A stretch of 20,059 nucleotides of DNA from positions 1 to 20,059 of the forward strand of contig DEFE01000057.1 of assembly GCA_002350625.1 (NCBI GenBank), in the 5' to 3' direction. Below the pieces are notes generated by a model. That model made no database searches and had not been told where the DNA came from. It saw only the letters and a program-made list of their open reading frames with translations. Each line of letters begins with the position of its first letter. Position 1 is the stretch's first letter. This DNA comes from Lachnospiraceae bacterium UBA2860 (GTDB taxonomy: Bacteria; Bacillota; Clostridia; Lachnospirales; Lachnospiraceae). The position numbers and the translations under genes were made by a program. This document shows, one piece after another, positions 7,968-16,409 of the stretch.

Positions 7968-9503
7968 TTGGCGGAAGAATACGCGATAGAGATGCTGAAC
8001 ATCACGAAGCGCTTCCCGGGCATCATCGCCAATGACAACGTCACGATCCAGCTGAAAAAAGGTGAGATACACGCGCTGCTCGGAGAGAACGGCGCCGGCA
8101 AGTCGACGCTGATGAGCGTCCTTTTCGGTCTCTATCAGGCAGAAGAGGGCGTTATCAAAAAGGACGGAAAAGAAGTCAAAATCAATAACCCGAACGACGC
8201 CAACGATCTGGGCATCGGCATGGTCCACCAGCACTTCAAGCTGGTGCAGTGCTTCACGGTCCTGGACAACATCATCCTCGGCGTCGAGACGACGAGAGGC
8301 GGCCTTCTGAAGAAGGACGAGGCGCGCCGGAAAGTGCTCGCCCTGTCGGAGAAGTACGGCCTGCAGGTGGATCCGGACGCGAAGATTGAAGACATCACGG
8401 TCGGCATGCAGCAGAGGACGGAGATCCTCAAGATGCTTTACCGCGACAACGAGATCCTGATCTTCGACGAGCCCACGGCGGTGCTGACGCCGGCGGAGAT
8501 CGACGAGCTCATGCAGATCATGAAGAATCTGGCGGCAGAGGGAAAGTCCATCCTCTTCATCTCGCACAAGCTCAATGAGATCATGGAAGTCGCTGACCGC
8601 TGCTCGGTCTTAAGACGCGGAAAGTATATCGGCACGGTGAATATCGCCGACACGAACGAGCAGGAGCTCAGCCGCATGATGGTCGGACGCGACGTCCAGC
8701 TGGTCGCAACCAAGGAAGACGCAAAGCCCGGCCAGGTGATTCTCGACGTGCAGGGCATGACGGTCGCCTCGAAGCGGCACAAGAACAACGCGGTGAAGAA
8801 CGTCTCCTTCAAGGTCCGGGCGGGCGAGATCGTCTGTATCGCCGGTATCGACGGAAACGGCCAGACCGAGCTCGTCTACGGGCTCACGGGGCTTGAACCG
8901 CTTGCCGCGGGACGCGTCACCGTCAGCGGCGAGGATATCTCGAAAGCACCGATCCGCCGCCGCATGAAGAAGATGAGCCACATCCCGGAGGACCGCCACA
9001 AGCACGGCCTCGTGCTGGACTATCCGCTGGATTACAACATCGTGCTGCAGCGCTATTTTGAGAAGCAGTTCGTCAATGGGGCAGGCTTCTTAAAGGCCAA
9101 GGAGATCCGCAAGTACGCCGAGAAGCTCATCGATCAGTACGACGTGCGCTCCGGACAGGGCGCCATCACGATCGCGCGCAGCATGTCCGGCGGCAATCAG
9201 CAGAAGGCCATCATCGCGCGCGAGATCGACAAGCCGCATGAGCTGCTCATCGCCGTGCAGCCGACCCGCGGACTTGACGTCGGCGCGATCGAGTACATTC
9301 ACAGGCAGCTGATCGCCGAAAGAGACGCCGGCAAAGCCGTGCTGCTTGTATCCCTGGAACTGGAAGAGGTCATGAACGTCTCCGACCGCATCCTCGTCAT
9401 GTATGAGGGCGAGATCGTAGGTGAGCTGGATCCGAAGACCACTTCGACAGAAGAGCTCGGCCTTTACATGGCCGGTGCGAAGAGAGAGGAGGTCAGCGCA
9501 TGA
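7968..9503 (+). CDS. BMP/nucleoside-type ABC transporter ATPase with two nucleotide-binding domains
   Basis: 511-residue cytoplasmic ATPase with two fused ABC domains, as in RbsA and YufO/NupO proteins. Domain 1 has Walker A GENGAGKST (39-47), a degenerate signature VGMQQR and Walker B ILIFDEP (D167, E168). Domain 2 has a degenerate Walker A, GIDGNGQTE (293-301), with glutamine where lysine is expected, a signature SMSGGNQQ (405-412) and LLIAVQPTRGLDVGAIE. This asymmetry is normal for the family. The start is TTG at 7968, supported by AAAGGGGGG (7953-7960) at good spacing; the next in-frame ATG (7992) would clip the first beta-strand. It ends in an ATGA overlap with the next permease gene. 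It powers the two permeases that follow. Confidence 0.95.
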   Translation: MAEEYAIEMLNITKRFPGIIANDNVTIQLKKGEIHALLGENGAGKSTLMSVLFGLYQAEEGVIKKDGKEVKINNPNDANDLGIGMVHQHFKLVQCFTVLDNIILGVETTRGGLLKKDEARRKVLALSEKYGLQVDPDAKIEDITVGMQQRTEILKMLYRDNEILIFDEPTAVLTPAEIDELMQIMKNLAAEGKSILFISHKLNEIMEVADRCSVLRRGKYIGTVNIADTNEQELSRMMVGRDVQLVATKEDAKPGQVILDVQGMTVASKRHKNNAVKNVSFKVRAGEIVCIAGIDGNGQTELVYGLTGLEPLAAGRVTVSGEDISKAPIRRRMKKMSHIPEDRHKHGLVLDYPLDYNIVLQRYFEKQFVNGAGFLKAKEIRKYAEKLIDQYDVRSGQGAITIARSMSGGNQQKAIIAREIDKPHELLIAVQPTRGLDVGAIEYIHRQLIAERDAGKAVLLVSLELEEVMNVSDRILVMYEGEIVGELDPKTTSTEELGLYMAGAKREEVSA

Positions 9504-10633
9504 GCGGGAAGAAGCGTTTTCTGGAATACGGCGCCGTGCAGGCGATACTCGCCGCGGTGCTCTGCATTATCGCCGGCCTTTTCATCGGCTTTATCGTGCT
9601 GCTCCTGATCAATCCCGCGGGGGCTTGGAACGGCATCGTGACGATCGTGAAGAACTTCCTGAATTATCCGAGCAAGCCTGCGGCCCTGAAATATCTTGGC
9701 AACACGCTCGTCAAGACAGCTCCGCTCCTTATGTGCGCGCTGTCCATCAACTTCTGCTACAAGACAGGCCTCTTCAATATCGGCGCTGCCGGCCAGTACG
9801 TCGTCGGCGCGGGCGCCTGCCTCTATGCGGCGCTCGGCCTCAAGATGCCGTGGTATGTCTGCATCCTCTTCGCGATGGTCGCGGGAGCACTCTGGGGCTG
9901 CCTCGTCGGACTCTTAAAGGCCTACGCCAATGTCAACGAGGTTATCGCAGGCATCATGCTCAACTGGATCGGCCTCTATCTCGTCAACATGCTCCTCAGC
10001 AGAGTCAAGGAGCAGGCGAGCCCTTACACGGAGCAGATCAGCGCCGTCAACTCGGCCGCGCTTCTGCCGACGATGGGGCTCGACACGCTGTTCACAAAGA
10101 ACAAGTATGTGACACTCGCCGTGCCGCTCGCCATCCTGATCGCCATCGTCATCTGGGTTGTGCTGAATAAGACGCTGTTCGGCTACGAAGTGCGCGCGAC
10201 CGGCTTCAACAAGGAAGCGGCCCGCTACGCGGGCATGAACGAGAAGCGGAATGTCGTCCTTACGCTTGTCATCGGCGGCATGCTCGCGGCACTGGGCGCA
10301 GCGTTCCTGTATCTGTCCGGCTATGAGCAGTGGTCCTGCACGCAGTCCTCTGTGCCGGCCATGGGCTTTAACGGAATCGCGGCGACCTTCCTCGGCGGCC
10401 TCAATCCGATCGGGACGATCTTCTCGTCGTATTTCATTCAGCACATCACGAGCGGCGGCTCTTACCTCGACAAGAGTATCTATCCGTCACAGATCTCCGA
10501 TCTCATCACGGCGATCATCATCTATCTGTGCGGCTTCGTGCTCTTCTTCAAGCTGTCGCTGAACAAGTATCTGGCGGCAAAGAAAGAATCGGCTTCCGGC
10601 CGCAATCGTGAGGAAGGAGGTAAAGCGTCATGA
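9500..10633 (+). CDS. ABC transporter permease of the BMP/nucleoside type (NupP-like)
   Basis: 377-residue multi-span membrane protein of the BPD_transp_2 family (LivM/RbsC-like), one half of the channel. A long first hydrophobic segment (about residues 12-38) is followed by several more, and the family-typical stretch KTGLFNIGAAGQYVVGAGA lies near residue 90. A polar C-terminal tail begins near residue 360. The gene starts inside the ATPase stop (ATGA) and ends the same way with the next permease, so the three are translationally coupled; GAGGAGG precedes the start. Order and length match YufP/NupP of B. subtilis-type nucleoside importers. Confidence 0.92.
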   Translation: MSGKKRFLEYGAVQAILAAVLCIIAGLFIGFIVLLLINPAGAWNGIVTIVKNFLNYPSKPAALKYLGNTLVKTAPLLMCALSINFCYKTGLFNIGAAGQYVVGAGACLYAALGLKMPWYVCILFAMVAGALWGCLVGLLKAYANVNEVIAGIMLNWIGLYLVNMLLSRVKEQASPYTEQISAVNSAALLPTMGLDTLFTKNKYVTLAVPLAILIAIVIWVVLNKTLFGYEVRATGFNKEAARYAGMNEKRNVVLTLVIGGMLAALGAAFLYLSGYEQWSCTQSSVPAMGFNGIAATFLGGLNPIGTIFSSYFIQHITSGGSYLDKSIYPSQISDLITAIIIYLCGFVLFFKLSLNKYLAAKKESASGRNREEGGKAS

Positions 10634-11568
10634 TCCTTCTCATTCAGTACACACTCATCTTTGCCTCCGTGCTCACGCTCGTTGCGCTCGGCGGCTGCTT
10701 CAGTGAACATTCCGGTGTCATCAACCTCGGTCTCGAAGGCGTGATGGTCATGGGCGCGCTCGGCGGCGCGCTGATGCTGAAGAACATGGCCGGCAAGCCT
10801 TTCGTGCTGATCGTGCTGTCGGTGCTTGCCGCATCGGCTCTTGCGGGCCTCCTCTACACGATCCTGCTCGCCGTCGCCTGCATCAATTTCAAGGCGGACC
10901 AGACGCTTGTCGGCACGGCGCTGAACATCCTGTCGACGGCTGCGGCCACTGTCGCGGTCAAGGCGCTCAACATGGCGGAGAACCCTGACAACGTCTCGTC
11001 GACGATCGCGTACGGACCGGCGAAAAAAGCGTTTATCGTCAAGATCGGCCGCTTCCAGTTCAACTGGTGCATGGCCGTCGCGATTACCGCGCTCATCATC
11101 GCCTTTGTCGTGCTCTACAAGACGAAATTCGGTTTAAGGCTCCAGGCCTGCGGCGAGAACCCGCAGGCGGCGGACAGCGTCGGCATCAATGTCTACAAGA
11201 TGCGCTGGGCCGGCGTCCTGATCTCGGGCGCACTCGGCGGCCTCGGCGGCATCGTGTACATCACGGCCGGCGTCAGCGAGTGGAAATTCGAGACCGGCGT
11301 CGCGGGCTTCGGCTTCCTGGCGCTCGCCGTCATGATCTTCGGTCAGTGGAAGCCGATCAATATCGGTCTTGCCGCACTGCTCTTCGGATTCTTCCGGGCG
11401 CTCTCCAACGTCTACTCCGGCTTCGACTTCCTCGCGAGGCTGAAGCTCCCGGGCAGCATCTACAACATGATGCCGTATATCATCTCGCTGATCGTGCTCG
11501 CATTTACTTCCAGGAATTCGCGGGCGCCGAAGGCGGAGGGTATCCCCTACGACAAGGGTTCGCGGTAA
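10630..11568 (+). CDS. ABC transporter permease of the BMP/nucleoside type (NupQ-like)
   Basis: 312-residue membrane protein, the shorter partner permease (BPD_transp_2). It shows the typical NLGLEGVMVMGALGGALM segment near residue 35, and FGLRLQACGENPQAADSVGI near residue 170, a conserved cytoplasmic loop of this family that faces the ATPase. The gene begins at an ATGA overlap after AAGGAGGTAAAGCGTC. It should pair with the preceding 377-residue permease. The family call is secure; the transported compound is inferred from relatives. Confidence 0.92.
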   Translation: MILLIQYTLIFASVLTLVALGGCFSEHSGVINLGLEGVMVMGALGGALMLKNMAGKPFVLIVLSVLAASALAGLLYTILLAVACINFKADQTLVGTALNILSTAAATVAVKALNMAENPDNVSSTIAYGPAKKAFIVKIGRFQFNWCMAVAITALIIAFVVLYKTKFGLRLQACGENPQAADSVGINVYKMRWAGVLISGALGGLGGIVYITAGVSEWKFETGVAGFGFLALAVMIFGQWKPINIGLAALLFGFFRALSNVYSGFDFLARLKLPGSIYNMMPYIISLIVLAFTSRNSRAPKAEGIPYDKGSR

Positions 11569-11580
11569 TATGCAGGTCTG

Positions 11581-11602
11581 AAACCGTCTGCCGGCGGTTT
11601 TA
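11581..11602 (+). terminator. Small intercistronic hairpin before the second BMP binding-protein gene
   Basis: AAACCGTC (11581-11588) pairs with GGCGGTTT (11593-11600), with one G-T wobble, around a TGCC loop, followed by TT. It is too weak to be a full terminator. It may set relative expression of the downstream binding protein, or be chance. Confidence 0.3.
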
Positions 11603-11622
11603 AGATGCATGGAGGATCAAAC

Positions 11623-12642
11623 ATGAAAAAAGCGATGGCGCTTTTTCTGGCAGGGCTTGCGGCTGTGTCCGTGACAGCGGCCGCGGCCTCTGCGGAGGAA
11701 GAAAAGGACCTGAAGGTCGCTATGATCTGTGACACCAGCATCAAGGACGGCGGTTGGGGCACTGCCTGCTACAACGCCATGGTCGAGGCAGCAGGGGAAA
11801 ACGGCTGGAGTTATGAAGTCACTGACAACATCGGGCAGGAAGAGTATTATGAGGCCATCAGCGCCTATTGCGAGCGCGGTTACGATATGATCTACGCGCC
11901 GGGCGGCCAGTACACGGACGCCGTCCTTACGGCGGCGGAGGAATATCCGGAGATCGCATTTGCGCTCCTTAACGGGGCGGCAACTGTGCCGGAAAAAGCC
12001 GCAAATGGCAATGTCACCTCTCTCCTCCCGGACGCGCAGCAGATCGGCTGGATCGCTGGCGCGCTGGCGGGCCTTATGACGAAGAGCGGCACGATCGCCT
12101 TTATCGGCGGCATGGAGCTCGACACGACGCTCGGCAAGTACGCGGGCTACGGCGAAGCTGCGGCCTATGTGGCGGCGAAGGAAGGAAAGGAAGTGAAGGT
12201 GCTCGATCCGGTCTATGCGGGCGCTTTCGATGCGCGGGACAAGGGCGTCGAGCTTGCGGAAGCTATGATCGATGAGGGCGCGGACGTCTTCTTCGGGGAC
12301 GCGTCGGCGGTTGACTCCGGCGCGCGGCAGGCAATTGACGCGGCCAATCAGGCGGCCGGCGAAGTCGCGATCTATGACATCGCGCAGCCGGCGGATACGC
12401 TCGGCCAGAACGAGTGCATCATCTGCTCGCAGGTCACGAACAACGCCGCGATGATCAGCATTTCCATGCAGGCTGTGGAAGCGGGCAGCTTCGGAGGCAC
12501 GACGATGTACGGCATGCTGCAGAACGGGGCCCTCTCCGCGGGCGAGATGAGCGATCTCGTCCCGGAGGACGTCAGGGAGAAATACCAGGCGTATCTGCAG
12601 CAGATGATCGACGGCACCTTCATGGAGGACGCCGCGGCATAA
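11623..12642 (+). CDS. Second BMP-family substrate-binding protein, divergent
   Basis: 339-residue exported binding protein. GGAGG (11611-11615) lies seven bases before the ATG at 11623, and the protein begins with a signal peptide; an earlier in-frame ATG at 11605 lies upstream of that ribosome binding site and is unlikely. Cleavage is predicted after ASA (residue 24), with no lipobox cysteine. The mature N-terminus reads VAMICDTSIKDGGWGTACYNA: the D-x-S-F-N motif of PnrA-type proteins is replaced by DGGWG, as in other branches of the Bmp family. It therefore probably binds a different ligand from the protein at 6725. It is the last gene of the transporter operon, before a strong terminator. 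A regulatory or sensor role is possible but not indicated. Confidence 0.87.
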   Translation: MKKAMALFLAGLAAVSVTAAAASAEEEKDLKVAMICDTSIKDGGWGTACYNAMVEAAGENGWSYEVTDNIGQEEYYEAISAYCERGYDMIYAPGGQYTDAVLTAAEEYPEIAFALLNGAATVPEKAANGNVTSLLPDAQQIGWIAGALAGLMTKSGTIAFIGGMELDTTLGKYAGYGEAAAYVAAKEGKEVKVLDPVYAGAFDARDKGVELAEAMIDEGADVFFGDASAVDSGARQAIDAANQAAGEVAIYDIAQPADTLGQNECIICSQVTNNAAMISISMQAVEAGSFGGTTMYGMLQNGALSAGEMSDLVPEDVREKYQAYLQQMIDGTFMEDAAA

Positions 12643-12662
12643 AAGAGTTTTTAAGAAGCACG

Positions 12663-12696
12663 AAACGGCTGCCGCAACATGCGGCAGCCGTTTTTT
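12663..12696 (+). terminator. Intrinsic terminator of the BMP transporter operon
   Basis: AAACGGCTGCCGC (12663-12675) and GCGGCAGCCGTTT (12681-12693) form a perfect 13-pair stem around an AACAT loop, with six T at 12691-12696. It lies between convergent genes. On the minus strand the same stem is followed by only TTTCG, so it acts mainly on plus-strand transcription. Confidence 0.9.
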
Positions 12697-12735
12697 GAAT
12701 GCTGAGGAGCCGGCGCTCCGAAGATGGCCCGTCCG

Positions 12736-14565
12736 TCAGGCCGCCTGCTGAAGCTCTTCCTCTCCGAAATACTCGTTCATCATGCCGGACAGCAGCGCAT
12801 CGTCAAAGAAATTGTCAAAGGAGGGCAGACCTTCGTCGATGCCCGCAATTTTGGCGAGCACATCGATGATGCCGTTTGCTTTGGGGGAGATCGGCAGGTC
12901 GATCCTGCAGCCGCCTTCCACACCGTTGCCCTCGGCGTCCGTCAGCTGCCACTGGGCGCTGGACATGACATAGCACAGGCCTTCCGGATCCGTGCCGACC
13001 TGGATGCAGCAGGAACCGCCGCTTGAGGGCTCGCCGAGGAGTACGGCGCCGCCTTCCTGGAAAATAAAGGGGAACAGGTTGCCGCAGGAGAAGGCGTGGC
13101 GGGTGATCAGCGCGCCGTAGTTGAAATCCTTGTAGGGTACTTCCTTATCCTTCTCGTCATAGACGCCGTCGAAATTGGTATCAGTCTCAAAGGTGAAGGT
13201 AATCTTCTGTCCCGTGATCTTATGGATGCCGTAGAGCTGGTTCTGCCCCGTTGTAAGTGCCAGGACCCCCATCAGCACGTCCGGGCTGCCGCCGCTGTTG
13301 GCGCTTAAATCGAAGATCACATTTTCGATGTCCGGGTTTTCGGAAGCTTTCTTCAGCCCTTTGACGACGAGGCCGAGGCAGTCATCGGGCATCTCTGCTT
13401 CGCCCTTGTAGAACTGATCCCAGCCGGCCTCATCCGGCATGAAGCTGTCGAGACGAATAATCGCCGTGTTTTCGTATTCGCGGTACGGGTCGTCTCCCCA
13501 CAGGCTCTGACGGGCCACGGGAATGAGGAGATGCGCGCTCTGCTTCATCATCACAGGACTTCGCAGCATATCCAGGGCGAGTTCGAAATTGATCCCCAGA
13601 AACGACGGATCCTTCCGCGCTTCCATCGCCATCGACAGTTCTGCGCTGCCGGTGTAAACCGTGTGGCCGTCGCTTAAATAAATGGTAAACAGCTTAAATA
13701 AAGCCGCGGTGTAATCCAGAAGATCTGCCGATAAGAGGCCTTCTTTGAGTTCTTTTCCCTCCTCGCCCAGATCTGTCAGCGCCTGGTCGAGCCCCTTTTC
13801 GGCGAGTGCGGCATCGAGCTTTGCGACGCCGGGATGTCCGAAGAAGTAGTCAAGGTCGAAGCAGAGATCGGCGTAGCTCTGTCTGACGACGTCCTCGGGT
13901 CTTTCTTCGCCCGAAAACTCTGCCTTGAACTTCTCGGAATCATAGAAACCCTCGATGCCCGTGCCTCCGAGATTCAGTCTCTGGTAATACAGGTTCTCTC
14001 CGTTATAGAGCAGATGATTGGTCGCAATATCCGTCATGATATTGGCGAGGGTTGAGACCGGGAGATAGATATCGTCCGCGTCCGCGTAGACCGGGATGCC
14101 GTACTTCGCGAAATCGAGCGTGACGAGTGCCGGCTCGCCCTCATAGTCTACGCCCGTGAAGCGCACGTAGTGGCAGGTGGTATCCTTCCAGCCGAGGGCT
14201 TTGTCCTCGAGGGGCAGCGGCAGATCAAAAAACCTGCCCCAGTCTTTAATCGTGATCACGCCCTTCGCGGGATCGCACTGCAGCTCCTCCCCGATGCCGT
14301 TCACGAGCGCGCAGGTGCCGTCGCCATTTTCTCTGAGGGTGAGCGGCTGCCCCTTAAACTTCTCCGAATACGCGGCTATGCCCATATAGGGGACGTGCGG
14401 CGTCTCTTCGTAGAAGCGTAGGACCATCTCGCCTCCGTCTGCGCCCCCTTCGGTGATCAGCTTCGTCGGCTGCTCCGTATAGGTGGCCGCCTCTTCCGCC
14501 TGTGCCGCCGAGACCGTCACGCCCATGCACAGGAGCAGGGCACATAGTGATAACAGTTTCTTCAT
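12736..14565 (-). CDS. Exported S41-family peptidase-like protein with a calcium-loop motif
   Basis: 609-residue exported protein. I start at 14565 because AAGGAG lies directly upstream and a signal peptide follows (cleavage AQA/EE near residue 23); the open frame continues further upstream but is not protein-like. The N-terminal half is largely beta (IYLPVSTLA resembles a copper amine oxidase N-terminal-like repeat). The C-terminal half shows the S41 (tail-specific protease) pattern: VIFDLSANSGGSPD (near 423) and RHAFSCGNLF with candidate nucleophile S493. The usual downstream lysine is missing: GEPSSGG takes the place of the GxKTxGKG-type segment. A 12-residue DxNxDGxxDxxD calcium-type loop lies at 462-473. 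Several cysteines occur in the mature chain. It may be a Ser-His-type S41 enzyme or an inactive relative. It stands alone on the minus strand. Confidence 0.8.
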   Translation of the reverse strand: MKKLLSLCALLLCMGVTVSAAQAEEAATYTEQPTKLITEGGADGGEMVLRFYEETPHVPYMGIAAYSEKFKGQPLTLRENGDGTCALVNGIGEELQCDPAKGVITIKDWGRFFDLPLPLEDKALGWKDTTCHYVRFTGVDYEGEPALVTLDFAKYGIPVYADADDIYLPVSTLANIMTDIATNHLLYNGENLYYQRLNLGGTGIEGFYDSEKFKAEFSGEERPEDVVRQSYADLCFDLDYFFGHPGVAKLDAALAEKGLDQALTDLGEEGKELKEGLLSADLLDYTAALFKLFTIYLSDGHTVYTGSAELSMAMEARKDPSFLGINFELALDMLRSPVMMKQSAHLLIPVARQSLWGDDPYREYENTAIIRLDSFMPDEAGWDQFYKGEAEMPDDCLGLVVKGLKKASENPDIENVIFDLSANSGGSPDVLMGVLALTTGQNQLYGIHKITGQKITFTFETDTNFDGVYDEKDKEVPYKDFNYGALITRHAFSCGNLFPFIFQEGGAVLLGEPSSGGSCCIQVGTDPEGLCYVMSSAQWQLTDAEGNGVEGGCRIDLPISPKANGIIDVLAKIAGIDEGLPSFDNFFDDALLSGMMNEYFGEEELQQAA

Positions 14566-14659
14566 CTGCTTCTCCTTTCCCGCCGGCCGCCTCTGCTGTG
14601 CCGGCTCCTTTGAACAGGTCAACCCGTGTCTTTTATGGCCTGCCTTTGCTGATGATGTC

Positions 14660-14688
14660 ATTATACCTGTCATTTCATGCATTTGCCA
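14660..14688 (-). promoter_or_regulatory. Candidate promoter of the S41-type gene
   Basis: Read on the minus strand, a perfect TATAAT -10 (14660-14665) lies 17 bases downstream of a weak -35, TGGCAA (14683-14688). The distance to the ATG at 14565 leaves a leader of about 85-90 bases. Support rests mainly on the perfect -10. Confidence 0.5.
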
Positions 14689-14763
14689 TACAAAACGGCT
14701 CCCGTGCCGCAAATGCCGCGCGCTCCCTTTGTCTGCTCTTTCCGCATCCGCCTGTCTTCGGGG

Positions 14764-14800
14764 ATCTGCGCTTGCGCAAATGGCGGCGGGGATGTATGAT
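14764..14800 (+). promoter_or_regulatory. Candidate promoter and overlapping palindrome of the CoA-transferase gene
   Basis: TTGCGC (14772-14777) and TATGAT (14795-14800) are separated by exactly 17 bases. An 18-base near-palindrome, arms ATCTGCGC (14764-14771) and GCGCAAAT (14774-14781) with one mismatch around TT, covers the -35. A repressor site at that place is an inference. The rest of the divergent region 14566-14830 holds only the minus-strand promoter and otherwise nothing I can name. Confidence 0.5.
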
Positions 14801-14830
14801 AGCAACATTGCGGGAAGGAGAAGGCAATAT

Positions 14831-16342
14831 ATGTACGAAATCATGAGCGCAGACGAGGCGATCCGCCTGATCAGGGACGGCGACTGCATCTGCGTCAATT
14901 CATTTGTAGGGATTGAAAACCCCGTGGAGCTGCATGAGGCGATCTACCGGCGCTATCAGAAGATGCAGTCCCCGAATCACCTCACGGTCGTATCCAGCGC
15001 GGGCTTCGGCGTCTGGGACGAGAACAGAAACGCGGAGGGATACATCCGGGAGGGCGCGGTCGACCGGCTGATCTGCGGCCATTTCGGCGCCATGCCGAGC
15101 ACGAAGAAGATCGTGCTGGAGGACCGCTTTGAGGCTTATAACCTTCCGCTCGGCTGCATTTCCCACGCGATCCGCGCGCAGGCGAGCGGCCTGCCGGGCG
15201 CGCTCAGCAAGGTCGGCCTCGACATCTTTGTCGATCCGGATCTGGAGGGCCCCGGAATCAACCGGCTCTCGATCGACGATTCCTTCGTCAAGCACGTCGA
15301 GGTGGACGGGGAGGAGTACCTGTACTACAAGCTCCCGAAGCTGACGGTCGCGCTCATCAAGGGCACGGCGGCGGACAGGAAGGGCAACGTGTCCTTCGAC
15401 GACCAGTTCATGTCGGGGGACGCGCTCTCGATCTGCCAGGCCGTCAAGGCCAACAACGGCAAGGTCATCGTGCAGGTCGACCGGATCGTGAACACCCCGA
15501 CGCGGCCCAGAAATACGATCATTCCGGGCTGCCTCGTCGACGCGGTCGTCGTCGCGGAGCCGGAGCAGCGGAACGAGGCCTACACAGCCCTGACGGGCAG
15601 CTTTGAGATTCCTTACGCGGAATGGAGCAGCTGGAACGAGAAGATCGACACGGTCTCCTCTATTCATTCGAAGAACAGCACGGTCGGCAACATCATCGGC
15701 CGCCGCGCCGCGATGGAGCTCAGGGTCGACGATATCGTCAACATCGGGATCGGCCTGCCGGAGATGGTCTCGCGCCACGCGAGAAAGAGCGGAATGCTCG
15801 ACAACATCACGCTCACGGTGGAGTCCGGCGGGATCGGCGGCTTCCCCGTGTCGGGAGAGGCCTTCGGCGCGATGATCGGCGCGGCCTCCGTCTACGACAT
15901 GGCGAACCAGTTCGATCTCTATGACAACGGGGGACTCGACATCTGCTTCATGGGCGCGCTCGAGGTGGACGCGAAAGGAAATGTCAACGCCCACCGCGGA
16001 GAGGGCGCATTTGCGGGGATCGGCGGCTTCGCCAACATCACGGCCAAGACGCCGACGGTGGTCTTCTGCATGACATTTAATACGAAGGGGCTCGAGGTCT
16101 CCGCGAAGAAGGGCGTCGTCACGATCGAGAAGGAAGGCACGATCCCGAAGTTCGTGGAGAAGGTGCGCTCCGTCAGCTTTTCGGCGAAGCGCGCGATCGC
16201 AAATGGCCAGAAGGTGCTCTTCGTGACGGAGCGCTGTGTCTTCCGGCTGACGCCAAAGGGACTCAAGCTCATCGAGGTCTATCCGGGCGTCGACGCGGAG
16301 CGGGATATCCTCTTACAGCTGCCATTTAAAGTGGAATACTGA
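14831..16342 (+). CDS. Acyl-CoA:carboxylate CoA-transferase, family I (propionate/acetoacetate type)
   Basis: 503-residue cytoplasmic enzyme with both transferase halves in one chain, as in propionate CoA-transferase and YdiF-type enzymes. It moves CoA between an acyl-CoA and a carboxylate through a glutamyl-CoA intermediate. The N-terminal half has the glycine-containing segment CVNSFVGIENPVELHEAI. The C-terminal half has the active-site motif TVESGGIGGFP, with catalytic glutamate E331, and the preceding GIGLPEMVSRHA oxyanion segment. The start at 14831 follows GGAAGGAGAAGG; an upstream open frame crosses the promoter and is not used. The next gene, a DUF362 protein, follows 67 bases later and is probably co-transcribed. 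The exact acyl substrate (propionyl, butyryl, lactoyl, 3-oxoacyl) cannot be decided from the sequence. Confidence 0.93.
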   Translation: MYEIMSADEAIRLIRDGDCICVNSFVGIENPVELHEAIYRRYQKMQSPNHLTVVSSAGFGVWDENRNAEGYIREGAVDRLICGHFGAMPSTKKIVLEDRFEAYNLPLGCISHAIRAQASGLPGALSKVGLDIFVDPDLEGPGINRLSIDDSFVKHVEVDGEEYLYYKLPKLTVALIKGTAADRKGNVSFDDQFMSGDALSICQAVKANNGKVIVQVDRIVNTPTRPRNTIIPGCLVDAVVVAEPEQRNEAYTALTGSFEIPYAEWSSWNEKIDTVSSIHSKNSTVGNIIGRRAAMELRVDDIVNIGIGLPEMVSRHARKSGMLDNITLTVESGGIGGFPVSGEAFGAMIGAASVYDMANQFDLYDNGGLDICFMGALEVDAKGNVNAHRGEGAFAGIGGFANITAKTPTVVFCMTFNTKGLEVSAKKGVVTIEKEGTIPKFVEKVRSVSFSAKRAIANGQKVLFVTERCVFRLTPKGLKLIEVYPGVDAERDILLQLPFKVEY

Positions 16343-16409
16343 GAGGGCCGGGACGGATCGCTTCAGGATCCCGAACCGGTCGGAGGAGGCCGCCTGAAAG
16401 CGGGGTTTT

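Noticed and set aside
9421..10170. Long overlapping frame across the ATPase/permease junction
   Set aside because: It overlaps two well-identified genes in another frame, is rich in Arg, and shows no domain; a frame shadow.
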